Assembly (NCBI RefSeq): GCF_900094575.1
Contig: NZ_FMAE01000005.1
Location: forward strand, 674,092-738,091
Source: Bradyrhizobium yuanmingense
Lineage (GTDB): Bacteria; Pseudomonadota; Alphaproteobacteria; Rhizobiales; Xanthobacteraceae
Length of the DNA stretch: 64,000 bases
Reading direction: 5' to 3'
Every line of letters begins with the position of its first letter. Position 1 is the first letter of the stretch. Positions 9,057 to 18,247 of this stretch are shown in pieces. Below the pieces are notes generated by a model. That model was not told the DNA's origin and searched no databases. It saw only the letters and a list, made by a program, of their open reading frames with translations. Both the position numbers and the translations under genes were made by a program.

Positions 9057-9231
9057 GCCGTCGGATTCTAGGCGACGCCATGAAGAAGAAACTTGCTCCA
9101 GCGCAAGCGCGTCCGCCCGTGCGAATGAGCGCAGGCGGCGCGGCCGTTGTTCTCGCCGGCAAAGGTGACTAGAGTTTTTGCACCATTTCGCCCGAGCACA
9201 GACCCCCTACGTCGGGTCGAGAACCCATTGC

Positions 9232-11253
9232 ATGTCGCAACAAGGCCGCAACAAGGGAGCCTCGGCCCCCTCCTCACTCCATCCGTCAGCTATTCTGGAC
9301 CAGGCAATTGCGGCGCACCGTTCGGGCAATCTGTCGGAAGCGGAACGGGCCTACACGACCATTCTGAAGGGAAGCAGAACGCATGCCGTCGCGCTCCATA
9401 TGCTGGGGCTGTTGCACGCCCAGCGCGGCCATTTTGCGGATGCCGAGCCTTTGCTGAAGAAGGCTGCACGCGTCGACCCCGGCAATCCCGACGTTCTTTT
9501 CAACTATGCCAACGTGCTGCGCGCGCTGGACAAGCCGGACGATGCGCTCGTCTGGCTTGCGAAAGTAATCGCCCTGGCTCCGAACTTCGCGGACGCGCAT
9601 CTCAATCGCGGAGCGATCCTCATTGCACGGCAGCAGCTTCGCGAAGCCATAGCCGAGTTTGATCGCTCCATTGCGATCGCACCGTCGAGCGTCGCGTTCG
9701 CCAACCGAGGCAGCGCGTTGCAGCAGCTTGGTCGACTCGTGGAAGCGCGTGACAGCTACGCCCGCGCCATCGAGCTTGCACCGGCCGACCCACAGAACCA
9801 TTTCGCGTTGTCTGAGGTTCTTGGCCAGCTGGGGCGAGACGACGAAGCGATCGTGGCTCTGGAACGAACGGTCGCACTTGATAAGACGTTCCCGTTTGCG
9901 CTGAGCAACCTCGTTGCTTGCAAGCGGAAGCGCGCCGACTGGAGCAGCTTCGAACGTGAACAGGCCACTATGGAAGACGCTGCCGAGGCAGGCGTGCCGG
10001 TCGACCCCTTCACCTTCTTTCATGTCTCCTCATCGCCTGCACGCCAATTGACCTGCGCGAAGGCCTATGTCGCCAAGGTGACCCCCGACGGGGGTGCCGC
10101 CAGGCCCGGAACGCCGAGACCGGCGTCCCGGCTCCGGATCGCGTACATGTCGGCCGATTTTCGCAGTCATGCCACCGCGTATTTGATGGCCGGAATCTTC
10201 GAGGCGCACGACCGCGAGCGCTTCGACGTCACCGCCATCTCCTACGGGCCCGACGACGACAGCCAGATGCGCAACCGCCTGAGGGCCGCATTCGAACGTT
10301 TTGAAGATGTCAGCGACCTTGCCGACGAGGACGTCGTCAAGCTGATCGGCCAGCTCGAGATCGAGGTTCTCGTCGATCTCGGCGGCTTCACCGCCGGTGC
10401 ACGGCCGAAAATCATTGCGCGCCGGCCGGCTCCTATCCAGGTCAGCTATCTCGGCTTTCCCGGCACGATGGGCGCCCCCTATGTCGACTATCTCATGGCC
10501 GACCGGATCGTCATCCCCGAAGCAGAGCAGACTTATTACGCCGAGAAGGTGATCTATCTTCCCAATAGCTACCAGGCGACCGACGCGAAGCGACCGCTCC
10601 CGTCAAAGCCACCGAGCCGGAGCCAGCTCGGACTGGCGGACGATGCGTTCGTCTACTGCGCGTTCAACAGAAGCCCCAAGATCACGCCCCCGTTGTTCGG
10701 CGTCTGGATGCGGCTGCTCGACAAGACCCCCGGAAGCGTCCTTTGGCTGCTAGATGGTGACCCGGTCGCCACCGAGAATCTGAAGCGCGAAGCCGTTGCG
10801 CGGGGGATTGTCGCTGAGAGAATCGTGTTCGCTCCGCGCGTCCCTGCTGAGGAGCATTTGGCGCGCCACCAGGTCGCCGATCTGTTCCTGGACACATTGC
10901 CCTACAACGCCCACACCGGGGCCAGCGACGCCCTCTGGGCTGGCTTGCCGGTCCTGACGTGCCTTGGGACCACTTTTGCCGGACGCGTTGCAGCCAGTCT
11001 CCTGAACGCCGTAGGCCTTCCCGAGCTGGTGACGCGATCGCTGGAGGAATATGAGGCTTTGGCACTTCGAATCGCGCACGATTCCGAACTTCGCGTCGCG
11101 CTCCGGAGCAAGCTGGCGGCGCGCCGGACCACTTGGCCGCTTTTCGATACTGTCCGCATGACGCGGGATATCGAAAAGGCATTCGACGAAATCTGGCGCA
11201 GGCATTGCGCGGGCGAAGCGCCGGCCTCGTTTGCCGTGCAAACCTCGACCTGA
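9232..11253 (+). CDS. TPR-domain glycosyltransferase, GT41 (O-GlcNAc transferase/SPINDLY-like)
   Basis: Predicted cytosolic glycosyltransferase that moves a sugar from a nucleotide-sugar onto protein. About 673 residues. Roughly residues 15-240 are TPR repeats (such as AVALHMLGLLHAQRGHFADA and FADAHLNRGAILIARQQ). The C-terminal half is the GT41 catalytic region: RIAYMSADFRSHATAYLMAG, then DLGGFTAGARPKIIARRPAPIQV, YLGFPGTMGAPYVDY, FCAFN-like YCAFNRSPKITP, and DTLPYNAHTGASDALWAGLP. An ATG at 9232 gives MSQQGRN and is preferred to an upstream start at 9178. Substrates of bacterial members are mostly unknown; surface or motility proteins are candidates. Confidence 0.88.
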   Translation: MSQQGRNKGASAPSSLHPSAILDQAIAAHRSGNLSEAERAYTTILKGSRTHAVALHMLGLLHAQRGHFADAEPLLKKAARVDPGNPDVLFNYANVLRALDKPDDALVWLAKVIALAPNFADAHLNRGAILIARQQLREAIAEFDRSIAIAPSSVAFANRGSALQQLGRLVEARDSYARAIELAPADPQNHFALSEVLGQLGRDDEAIVALERTVALDKTFPFALSNLVACKRKRADWSSFEREQATMEDAAEAGVPVDPFTFFHVSSSPARQLTCAKAYVAKVTPDGGAARPGTPRPASRLRIAYMSADFRSHATAYLMAGIFEAHDRERFDVTAISYGPDDDSQMRNRLRAAFERFEDVSDLADEDVVKLIGQLEIEVLVDLGGFTAGARPKIIARRPAPIQVSYLGFPGTMGAPYVDYLMADRIVIPEAEQTYYAEKVIYLPNSYQATDAKRPLPSKPPSRSQLGLADDAFVYCAFNRSPKITPPLFGVWMRLLDKTPGSVLWLLDGDPVATENLKREAVARGIVAERIVFAPRVPAEEHLARHQVADLFLDTLPYNAHTGASDALWAGLPVLTCLGTTFAGRVAASLLNAVGLPELVTRSLEEYEALALRIAHDSELRVALRSKLAARRTTWPLFDTVRMTRDIEKAFDEIWRRHCAGEAPASFAVQTST

Positions 11254-11312
11254 AGCCGCCTCGGCGCGGTGGCGCCGCCCGGTCAAGGTCCGGTTCCCAA
11301 GCGAAGTGACGC

Positions 11313-11579
11313 TCAGTGCGCGCAGACCCAGGCTCTCGCCTCACGCTGCGCGACGGAGATCTCGGCCTCCGACATCTGCCCGGCGATTTCCTGGCGCAGC
11401 GCCACGGCGTCCTTGCGGCCCTTCAGCGCGGCGAGATTGAACCATTTGTGCGCGGCGACGAGATCGACGATGCCGGAGCGGCCGCTCGCCCAATAGATCC
11501 CGCGCTCGAACAGCACGTCCGACAGCGCGCTCGCATCGACCGGCGTCGCCGTCTCCAGATCGAAAGTACCCTGAAACAT
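11313..11579 (-). CDS. Sel1-like repeat protein, small (88 aa)
   Basis: The centre reads LFERGIYWASGRSGIVDLVAAHKWFNLAA, then LKGRKDAVALRQEIAGQMS. This is the Sel1 pattern (small residue-Y-x-x-G, then A-x-x-W-x-x-x-A-A), here about one and a half repeats. Such short proteins usually act in protein-protein contacts. The ATG at 11579 with an AGGGGAT ribosome binding site is preferred to a GTG one codon upstream. The gene is convergent with the GT41 gene, leaving about 60 bases between the stops. No partner can be inferred. Confidence 0.75.
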   Translation of the reverse strand: MFQGTFDLETATPVDASALSDVLFERGIYWASGRSGIVDLVAAHKWFNLAALKGRKDAVALRQEIAGQMSEAEISVAQREARAWVCAH

Positions 11580-12489
11580 CACGCATCCCCTTTGTTCTTA
11601 TGCCGCCTCGTCCCCCGAGCGCGGCTCCCGTCCAACCTCTGATGTGCATGACCCGTCACGGGATCGTGCACTGTTCAACTCTTCCCCGTCGCCGTTTGCC
11701 GGCTTGTTGGAGGCGATGATGGCGGGCAAATTTGAATGGCAGTTTAAGCATCGCGATGAAGCAGACGTAAACGCGGGCGCGCGCCTCCTGCGCCGAGAAT
11801 TCAAGAAGTCCATGATTCGCAGGGACTTCTGTCATTCGTCAGATTCGGTTTACCTTGGGATTTCAGGACATCGATAACCATCGCGCGCGGTGGCGCAGGT
11901 CATGTGGTTGCTTTTCTTCAACTGGCGTCACCCGCGCCCTCGCTACGCCAAGGCTTCCACGGTATGCGGTCTCGGGCCGCCGAAGCGGCGAAGGTGGCAG
12001 GCGGGTGACCGAGTATTCCAGCGGCCGCAATCGTTCCACGACAAGCCGCGCGTGCTGGATCGGCCCGTCGGAGCCGGGCGGCGACACCGCCGGGCGAAAC
12101 GGCGCGCGATCACGCCACGGGCCGCCTTGCCTCTCCAAGCCAAGCGATCAAGCCGGCATGACAGAAGCGCGCTCGGACGCGACGCGGTCAAATCAACGAT
12201 GTGAGGGAGAGGAATGCCGGCAATGCCCCGGCTTCAAGGGAACGAGGGCGTCGGCGAACACGTCAGGACCAGATTCCACTTTGGCCCGAAGGCCTGTCGT
12301 GAAATTGCGGAGCCCGTTTGAGGAGAACCGCACCGAACGAAGAAAACTCGTTTCTTCTGCCGGACCGCGAAAGAGAACGGTCCGACCGTTGACCTGATGT
12401 CTCGCCGACACCCTCTATCGTCGACCAGAACCTCTAGGAGGCGCTGATGACGTGCCGGCTATCTGGAGCCGGCAACTTCAGAAGCGAAG
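11580..12489. other. Gene-poor block of about 0.9 kb
   Basis: Open frames exist on both strands (for example plus 11855-12397, minus 11863-12138), but they are rich in Arg, Pro and Ser, lack ribosome binding sites and show no family motif. A perfect seven-base-pair hairpin (GCCGGCT/AGCCGGC, 12453-12472) lies just downstream of the small lysine-rich gene and may end its transcript, though it has no T run. Otherwise nothing recognised; the block may be decayed coding DNA. Confidence 0.4.
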
Positions 12490-12582
12490 TTACTTCTTCT
12501 TCTTCGCGACCTTGCGGGTCTTCTTCGCAGTCTTCTTCACTGCGCTCTTCGCCTTCTTCGCCTTCTTCGCTTTCTTGGCCAT
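12490..12582 (-). CDS. Thirty-residue lysine-rich basic protein
   Basis: The protein is built almost only of Lys and Ala (MAKKAKKAKKAKSAVKK, continuing with KKTRKVAKKKK). The composition resembles the tails of histone H1-like and other nucleoid-binding proteins, so binding to DNA or RNA is a reasonable guess, not a demonstrated role. The start is supported by GGAGGGCAAC directly upstream of the ATG. A longer in-frame opening upstream (to 12906) lacks such support and looks non-coding. A small hairpin lies about 20 bases beyond the stop. It falls between two gene-poor stretches, so its regulation may be independent. Confidence 0.65.
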   Translation of the reverse strand: MAKKAKKAKKAKSAVKKTAKKTRKVAKKKK

Positions 12583-13101
12583 GTTGCCCTCCGATGTGTG
12601 AGATGGCTTTAATCGCTGCGTGCACTCGGGGATCGAATGCACTTCATCCCGAATACACCAACACGAAGAAAAAAACAGCTTCTCGCTTAAAGAAGTGTTG
12701 ACGCAGCAAGGCGCCTGCGCTTGGCGGGCGCGACGCAGGCGCTTCGTACGACGTGCACTTGCGATCATGCAGAGCGCTCGCATCGCCGACGTTCGCGAAC
12801 GATGCGATTGCACGAAAACACTATGCAGCAAGTATTTTTTCGCACGCGCGTATCGCGCGCGACCAACGCAGCGATGCGCATCGACAATCGTGCGGTCGCC
12901 TCGCAAAGGCGTTTCGCGGACTCTGAGTCGCGATTTTTGGCAACGAAAATATTTTCATGCTTAACGGCGCGGGCGCTCGCCGGAGCGCGTTCAAGCCGCC
13001 GTTTCGGGCGAATCGCGCGGCGGCGATTCGCCCCGCCGCATCGCCGTCGATCAGGATGAAGTTTGCCGTCGAGGATGCGCGCGAGCGTCGCAGCGAGAAC
13101 C
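12583..13101. other. Non-coding block upstream of the lysine-rich gene
   Basis: About 520 bases without a convincing gene. The stretch 12770-12960 holds many near-palindromic GATGCG/CGCATC words (such as CGATGCGCATCG near 12872-12883) and A/T-rich patches (TATTTTTT, AAAATATTTTCATG). It probably contains the promoter of the small basic protein gene. No RNA gene recognised. Confidence 0.35.
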
Positions 13102-13135
13102 AAAAGCGAGGTGACGAAACGCGTCCGTCACCTCG
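13102..13135 (-). terminator. Terminator of the gatCAB operon
   Basis: A perfect ten-base-pair stem, CGAGGTGACG (13107-13116) with CGTCACCTCG (13126-13135), has a nine-base loop and is followed on the minus strand by CTTTTGG. It lies 17 bases beyond the gatB stop. Confidence 0.8.
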
Positions 13136-13151
13136 TTCGAATGCGTCAGGC

Positions 13152-14630
13152 TTAGACGCCGAGCTTGGACTTGAGCAGGTCGTTGACGCTCTGCGGGTTG
13201 GCCTTGCCGCCGGATGCCTTCATGACCTGGCCGACGAACCAGCCGAGCGATTGCGGCTTGTCCTTCACCTGCGCCGCCTTGTCGGGATTGGCCGCGATGA
13301 TGTCGTCGACCACCTTTTCGATCGCTGAGAGATCCGTGACCTGCTTCATGCCACGGCTTTCGACCAGCGCGCGGGGATCGCCACCCTCCTGCCAGACGAT
13401 TTCGAACAGATCCTTGGCGATCTTGCCCGAGATCGTACCCTCGCCGATCAGGTCGATGATCGCAGCCAGTTGCCCGGCATTGACGGGCGAGGCCGTAATA
13501 TCCCGGCCTTCTTTGTTGAGACGGCCGAACAGCTCGTTGATCACCCAGTTCGCCGCCATCTTGCCGTCGCGGGCGCGGTTGGCGAGCTTGTCGAGCACCG
13601 TCTCGTAGAACAGCGCGCTCTCGCGCTCGGCGACCAGCACGCTCGCATCATAGGCCGAGAGGCCGAAATCGGCGACGAAGCGCGCCTTCTTCTGGTCCGG
13701 CAGCTCCGGCAGCTTCGCCTTCAGCGCGTCGACGAAGTCCTGGCTGAACTCCAGCGGCAACAGGTCGGGGTCGGGGAAGTAGCGATAGTCGTGCGCCTCC
13801 TCCTTCGACCGCATCGAGCGCGTCTCACCCTTGTTGGGATCGAACCGGCGCGTCTCCTGCTCGATCTCGCCCCCGTCCTCCAGGATCTCAATCTGGCGCC
13901 GCGCTTCATACTCGATCGCCTGGCCGATGAAGGCGATCGAGTTCATGTTCTTGATCTCGCAGCGGGTGCCGAGCGGCGCGCCGGGCTTGCGCACGGACAC
14001 GTTGACGTCGGCGCGCAGGGATCCCTTCTCCATGTCACCGTCGCAAGTGCCGAGGTAGCGCATGATCGAGCGCAGCTTGGTCACATAGGCCTTGGCCTGC
14101 TCGGCGTCGCGGATATCAGGCTTCGAGACGATCTCCATCAGCGCCACGCCAGAGCGGTTGAAATCGATGTAGGACAGTGACGGCGACCGGTCGTGCAGCA
14201 TCTTGCCGGGATCCTGCTCCAGATGCAGCCGCTCGATACCGATGGTGGCCGTCTTGCCGCCGTCGAGATCGATGATCACCTCACCCTCGCCCACGATGGG
14301 CGATTTGTACTGGCTGATCTGGTAGCCCTGCGGCAGGTCAGGATAGAAATAGTTCTTGCGGTCGAACACCGAGCGCAGGTTGATCTGCGCGTTGAGGCCG
14401 AGCCCGGTCCGGACAGCCTGTCTGACGCATTCCTCGTTGATGACCGGCAGCATGCCTGGCATCGCGACGTCGACCAGCGAGACGTGGCTGTTCGGCTCGC
14501 CGCCGAAAGCGGTAGACGCGCCCGAGAACAGTTTGGCGTTCGAGGTCACCTGGGCATGGATCTCCATGCCGATGACCATCTCCCAGTCACCAGTTGAGCC
14601 CTTGAGAAGCTTGTGCGTGGCCGTGCTCAT
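13152..14630 (-). CDS. gatB: Aspartyl/glutamyl-tRNA amidotransferase subunit B
   Basis: GatB binds misacylated Glu-tRNA(Gln) or Asp-tRNA(Asn), phosphorylates the side chain and receives ammonia from GatA. 492 residues, normal length. Visible motifs are [20 protein letters not shown], the kinase-domain [32 protein letters not shown] and the [12 protein letters not shown] segment; the C-terminal YqeY-like tail contains [11 protein letters not shown] and [14 protein letters not shown]. The ATG at 14630, with AGCAGGAC before it, overlaps the stop of the upstream small gene as ATGA, so its translation is probably coupled. It is the last gene of the operon. Confidence 0.98.
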   Translation of the reverse strand: MSTATHKLLKGSTGDWEMVIGMEIHAQVTSNAKLFSGASTAFGGEPNSHVSLVDVAMPGMLPVINEECVRQAVRTGLGLNAQINLRSVFDRKNYFYPDLPQGYQISQYKSPIVGEGEVIIDLDGGKTATIGIERLHLEQDPGKMLHDRSPSLSYIDFNRSGVALMEIVSKPDIRDAEQAKAYVTKLRSIMRYLGTCDGDMEKGSLRADVNVSVRKPGAPLGTRCEIKNMNSIAFIGQAIEYEARRQIEILEDGGEIEQETRRFDPNKGETRSMRSKEEAHDYRYFPDPDLLPLEFSQDFVDALKAKLPELPDQKKARFVADFGLSAYDASVLVAERESALFYETVLDKLANRARDGKMAANWVINELFGRLNKEGRDITASPVNAGQLAAIIDLIGEGTISGKIAKDLFEIVWQEGGDPRALVESRGMKQVTDLSAIEKVVDDIIAANPDKAAQVKDKPQSLGWFVGQVMKASGGKANPQSVNDLLKSKLGV

Positions 14631-14929
14631 GTCCTGCTCCCGAGCAGCGTGGCAGCGATCCGCTCCCACTCCGCTTCCAATGAATCCTTTGCCGCCGGCT
14701 GGCCGGCCTGGCGGTACCAATAGCCGGCATTGCCGAGATCGCCTTCGACGCGGTGCAAATAGGCATGCACCCAGGCGGCCTCGCGGCTGCTCTCGTCCTG
14801 AACGATCGTGTGCGCGCGGTCCCAGTCGCCCTTCGCCGCCCACCACAGGCCGGCGAGCGGCGCATTCAGGTCCGACGCGGGCGCCGCGCCACCGATGCTC
14901 GCGATGAAATCGGCGACATTCACCACCAC
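14627..14929 (-). CDS. Uncharacterised 100-residue protein inside the gatCAB operon
   Basis: No named family recognised. The protein is rich in Trp, Ala and acidic residues; segments such as [19 protein letters not shown] and [22 protein letters not shown] suggest a helical repeat fold like a short TPR. No signal peptide or membrane helix. It overlaps the end of gatA by ten bases and its stop overlaps the gatB ATG (ATGA), so it is translated as part of the gatA-gatB chain. Tight coupling on both sides argues for a real gene, perhaps with a role near the amidotransferase, but position alone does not show function. Confidence 0.8.
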   Translation of the reverse strand: MVVNVADFIASIGGAAPASDLNAPLAGLWWAAKGDWDRAHTIVQDESSREAAWVHAYLHRVEGDLGNAGYWYRQAGQPAAKDSLEAEWERIAATLLGSRT

Positions 14930-16395
14930 CTCGCGGGCGTGAAGCGGCCGGCGGCCTGCTCGATCACCTCGCCGAGCGAGAACAGCGTCTCCTCATCGAA
15001 CGGACGGCCGATCAATTGCAGCCCGAGCGGCAGGCCCTGCACGTCCTTGCCGGCGGGCACCGCGATGCCGGGCAGGCCCGCCATGTTCACGGTCACCGTG
15101 AAGATGTCGTTGAGATACATCTCGACCGGGTCGGCGCCGCCCTTCTCGCCGATGCCGAAGGCCGCCGACGGCGTCGCCGGGGTGAGGATGGCGTCGACGC
15201 CTTTGGCGAAGCAGTCCTCAAAATCCTTCTTGATCAGCGTGCGCACCTTCTGCGCGCGCAGGTAATAGGCATCGTAATAGCCGGCCGAGAGCACGTAAGT
15301 GCCGATCATGACGCGGCGGCGCACCTCGGCGCCAAATCCCTCCGCACGGGTGTTCTCGTAGAGCTCGATGATGTTCTTACCCTGCTCGCGCAGGCCGTAG
15401 CGCACGCCGTCATAGCGCGCCAGGTTGGACGAGGCCTCTGCCGGCGCCACGATGTAATAGGCCGGCAGCGCGTATTTGGTGTGCGGCAGCGACACCTCGA
15501 CCAGCTCGGCACCGGCCGCCTTCAGCCACGCCGCGCCCTCACTCCACAGTTTCTCGATCTCGGCCGGCATGCCGTCGAGGCGATACTCCCGGGGGATGCC
15601 GATCTTCATGCCCTTCACGGACTTGCCGATCGCCGCCTCGTAGTCCGGCACGGGGATATCGACCGACGTCGTGTCCTTGGGATCGTGGCCGGCCATCGAG
15701 CGCAGCAGCATCGCGGCATCGCGTACGCTGCGCGCGATAGGGCCCGCCTGGTCGAGCGAGGAGGCAAAGGCGACGATGCCCCAACGCGAGCAGCGGCCAT
15801 AGGTCGGCTTGATGCCGACGGTCGCGGTGAACGCGGCCGGCTGGCGGATCGAGCCGCCGGTATCAGTCGCGGTCGCGCCCATGCAGAGCAGCGCCGCCAC
15901 GGCCGAGGCCGAGCCGCCGGACGAGCCGCCCGGCACCAGCGTGGTGTTGCTGCCCTCGCGCCGCCAGGGATTGCCGACGGGGCCGAAGCACGAGGTCTCG
16001 TTCGCCGAGCCCATCGCGAACTCGTCATTGTTGAGCTTGCCGAGCATCACCGCGCCGTCGCGCCAGAGCTGCGAGGTGACGGTGGACTCGTAGGTCGGCA
16101 CGAAATTGCCGAGGATCTTCGAGCACGCCGTGGTGCGCACGCCCCTGGTCGCGAACAGGTCCTTGATGCCGAGCGGGATGCCGGCGAGCGGGCCCGCATC
16201 GCCCTTGGCGATCTTGCTGTCCGCCTCGCGCGCCATGGCGCGCGCCTGGTCCGGCGTCTCTATCACGAAGGCGTTGAGCACGCGCGCTTTCTCGATCGCG
16301 GAAAGATGCGCGTCGGTCAGCTCGAGCGACGTGAAATTTTTTGCCGCGAGGCCCTTGCGGGCCTCGGCGAGCGTCAGCGATGTCAAATCGGTCAT
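14920..16395 (-). CDS. gatA: Aspartyl/glutamyl-tRNA amidotransferase subunit A
   Basis: GatA is the glutaminase of GatCAB and supplies ammonia for the transamidation. 491 residues. The amidase-signature Ser-cisSer-Lys triad is complete: K78 in IPLGIKD, S158 in [10 protein letters not shown] and S182 in [11 protein letters not shown]. The conserved [18 protein letters not shown] and [11 protein letters not shown] motifs are present. The ATG at 16395 overlaps the stop of the preceding small gene as ATGA, and the 3' end overlaps the next small gene by ten bases. Confidence 0.98.
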   Translation of the reverse strand: MTDLTSLTLAEARKGLAAKNFTSLELTDAHLSAIEKARVLNAFVIETPDQARAMAREADSKIAKGDAGPLAGIPLGIKDLFATRGVRTTACSKILGNFVPTYESTVTSQLWRDGAVMLGKLNNDEFAMGSANETSCFGPVGNPWRREGSNTTLVPGGSSGGSASAVAALLCMGATATDTGGSIRQPAAFTATVGIKPTYGRCSRWGIVAFASSLDQAGPIARSVRDAAMLLRSMAGHDPKDTTSVDIPVPDYEAAIGKSVKGMKIGIPREYRLDGMPAEIEKLWSEGAAWLKAAGAELVEVSLPHTKYALPAYYIVAPAEASSNLARYDGVRYGLREQGKNIIELYENTRAEGFGAEVRRRVMIGTYVLSAGYYDAYYLRAQKVRTLIKKDFEDCFAKGVDAILTPATPSAAFGIGEKGGADPVEMYLNDIFTVTVNMAGLPGIAVPAGKDVQGLPLGLQLIGRPFDEETLFSLGEVIEQAAGRFTPARWW

Positions 16396-16604
16396 TTATT
16401 GATCGGGCTGCAGAAGAACGGAGACAGGGTCTTGTCGTTGGCCGGGTCGTCCTTTTTGGCGGCGGCTTTCGCGGCCGCCTCGATCTCGTCGAGCACGGCA
16501 TTGACGGCGACGTTGGGATCGGCAGCCTTGCCCTGCCGTTCCATCTTGTCGAGATAATTCATGTAGGCCTGATAGGCCTTCTCATCGTCGCAAAGCAGGC
16601 ACAT
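16392..16604 (-). CDS. Uncharacterised 70-residue protein between gatC and gatA
   Basis: No named family recognised. It begins [20 protein letters not shown], with a CxxC pair at residues 2-5 and a third cysteine near the C-terminus ([10 protein letters not shown]). The middle is a long Ala/Lys/Glu helix ([13 protein letters not shown]). The cysteines could bind a metal, which is inference. The start is 14 bases after the gatC stop and its own stop overlaps the gatA ATG, so it lies in the amidotransferase operon and its translation is probably coupled to gatA. Confidence 0.8.
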   Translation of the reverse strand: MCLLCDDEKAYQAYMNYLDKMERQGKAADPNVAVNAVLDEIEAAAKAAAKKDDPANDKTLSPFFCSPINK

Positions 16605-16618
16605 CGGATCTAACCTGT

Positions 16619-16906
16619 TTATTCAACGACCTTCGGCACCAGGAAGAAGTGACCTTCGGTCGCGGGCGCGTTGGCAACGATATCGTCGGCGATCCCGCCG
16701 TCGTCGACCACGTCCTGCCGCTTCTTCATCTGCATCGGGGTGACCGAGGTCATCGGCTCCACGCCCTCGACATTGACCTCCGAGAGCTGCTCGACGAAAG
16801 CGAGCATGGCGTTGAGCTCGCCCTGCAGATGCGGAACCTCGCCCTCGGAAACCGCAATGCGCGCCAGATGCGCGATGCGGCGGACGGTAGCGGCGTCGAC
16901 GGACAT
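16619..16906 (-). CDS. gatC: Aspartyl/glutamyl-tRNA amidotransferase subunit C
   Basis: GatC is the small subunit that wraps between GatA and GatB and stabilises them. 95 residues, normal. It shows the family pattern: [17 protein letters not shown], then [22 protein letters not shown] and the C-terminal FFLVPKVVE. The ATG at 16906 gives the canonical MSVDAATV start; the frame is open further upstream but without family residues. It is the first gene of the operon, with an A/T-rich segment (TTATATAA) just before the start. Confidence 0.97.
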   Translation of the reverse strand: MSVDAATVRRIAHLARIAVSEGEVPHLQGELNAMLAFVEQLSEVNVEGVEPMTSVTPMQMKKRQDVVDDGGIADDIVANAPATEGHFFLVPKVVE

Positions 16907-16982
16907 TATATAAGGCCTCTTACGGCAAAACCTATGTGCCGTATAGCAGAGGCCGGTTTTGCGCCGCAACCGGCGCTTCCCC

Positions 16983-18059
16983 CTATCCGGCGAGGGCCTT
17001 CATGCGCCCCAGCGCCGATTTGGCGAGATCCCGGGTCAATTCGGCGGCGGGAAGCTCGCGGCCCAGCGCAACGGCCTGCCCTGCCCAGAGATTGGTGAAA
17101 TCCACCCTGCCCTGCTTTTCGGCAGCCGCCTTCAGCGGCCCCAGCGCCGTCGCGGCGTGGGGAAACGGCGGCGCATCCGGCGAGATCGGACCGGCCTCGC
17201 GCATCAGCCGGTTCTGCACCCCGCGCGCAGGCCGGCCGGTCATGACATTGGTGATGACGGTGGAATCGTCCCGCGCCTCGGCGAGCGCCTTGCGGCCGCC
17301 CGCGCTGAGCTTGGATTCCGGGCAGCGCAGATAGGCGCTGCCGATCTGCACGCCGGCGGCACCGAGCGCGAAGGCCGCGGCAATGCCGCGTCCGTCGGCG
17401 ATGCCGCCCGCCGCGATCACCGGCACCTTCACGGCATCGACGACCTGCGGCACCAGCGCGAAGGTGCCGGGCTGCTCGGCGATCTTGTCGGTCAGGAACA
17501 TGCCGCGATGGCCGCCCGCCTCGGCACCTTGCGCAATCACGGCATCGACGCCGTGTTCTTCCAGCCAGACCGCCTCCTTCACCGTCGTCGCGGACGAGAT
17601 GACGAGGCAACCCGCCGCCTTGACGCGCCGCAGCAGCGCTTGCTCCGGCAGGCCGAAATGGAAGCTGACGACCTCCGGCTTCAGCTCCTCGACCACTTCG
17701 CAGAACGCTGCATCGAACGGCGCGCGGTTCGCAGCCGCGATCGGCGCGGAGGGATCGAGACTGTGCTCGGAATAGTACCCCGCGAGCCGCTGCTTCCACC
17801 GCGCCTCGGCTTCGCGCGTCAACTCGACCGGCGTGTGGCAGAAGAAGTTCATGTTGACCGGCGCCTTGACGCGCTGGCGGATGAGACCAACCTGCTCGCG
17901 CGCCTTCTCCGGCGAGATCATCGCACACGGCAGCGACCCCAGCGCCCCGCCCTGCGCAGCCGCAATCACCAGCTCCGCATCCATCACGCCAGCCATCGGC
18001 GCCAGCACGATCGGGAATTCGGTCTTGAACAGATCGATCAGTCGACGGTCAGGCCACAT
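16983..18059 (-). CDS. Nitronate monooxygenase-like flavoprotein (2-nitropropane dioxygenase family)
   Basis: TIM-barrel FMN enzyme predicted to oxidise alkyl nitronates such as propionate 3-nitronate; many homologues have unproved substrates. 358 residues. Motifs are [12 protein letters not shown] at the start (FMN contact), [14 protein letters not shown], the nucleotide-phosphate loops [13 protein letters not shown] and [14 protein letters not shown], and [12 protein letters not shown]. The active-site histidine is probably in EAGGHRG. A second family member lies just upstream on the same strand, separated by a palindromic repeat; the two are only distantly similar, so this is not a recent duplication. 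Confidence 0.88.
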   Translation of the reverse strand: MWPDRRLIDLFKTEFPIVLAPMAGVMDAELVIAAAQGGALGSLPCAMISPEKAREQVGLIRQRVKAPVNMNFFCHTPVELTREAEARWKQRLAGYYSEHSLDPSAPIAAANRAPFDAAFCEVVEELKPEVVSFHFGLPEQALLRRVKAAGCLVISSATTVKEAVWLEEHGVDAVIAQGAEAGGHRGMFLTDKIAEQPGTFALVPQVVDAVKVPVIAAGGIADGRGIAAAFALGAAGVQIGSAYLRCPESKLSAGGRKALAEARDDSTVITNVMTGRPARGVQNRLMREAGPISPDAPPFPHAATALGPLKAAAEKQGRVDFTNLWAGQAVALGRELPAAELTRDLAKSALGRMKALAG

Positions 18060-18077
18060 GATGCTTGCCTCGCATTC

Positions 18078-18247
18078 GCTCTTCCCTCTCCCCTTGTGGG
18101 AGAGGGTGGATCGCCGCGATAGCGGCGAGACGGGTGAGGGGTTTGCATCCGCGGAAGCAGACCTCTCAGATTTGACTTCACTCTCCGCGGAAAGAACCCC
18201 TCATCCGGCGCTGCGCGCCACCTTCTCCCACAAGGGGAGAAGGAAGA
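18078..18247. repeat. Composite palindromic repeat, family B (two inverted halves)
   Basis: The left part (CCCTCTCCCCTTGTGGGAGA, then GCCGCGATAGCGGC and GACGGGTGAGGGGTT) is mirrored on the right by AACCCCTCATCCGGC, GCGCTGCGCGCC and CCTTCTCCCACAAGGGGAGA. Each half also contains its own hairpin. The right half, from 18178 on, is read as the C-terminus of the adjacent nitronate monooxygenase-like gene. Confidence 0.85.

Noticed and set aside
11855-12397. Possible 180-codon gene in the gene-poor block
   Set aside because: Arg/Ser/Pro-rich without motif, no binding site, and overlapped by equally open frames on the other strand.
12447-12701. Plus-strand frame preceded by AGGAGG, antisense to the lysine-rich gene
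   Set aside because: The product is mostly Ser/Pro/Cys mirrored from Lys/Ala codons; the minus-strand gene has equal ribosome binding support and a sensible composition. Kept as a weak alternative only.
15016-16557. Long plus-strand frame antisense to gatA
   Set aside because: gatA shows a complete catalytic triad on the minus strand; the antisense product has no recognisable domain.
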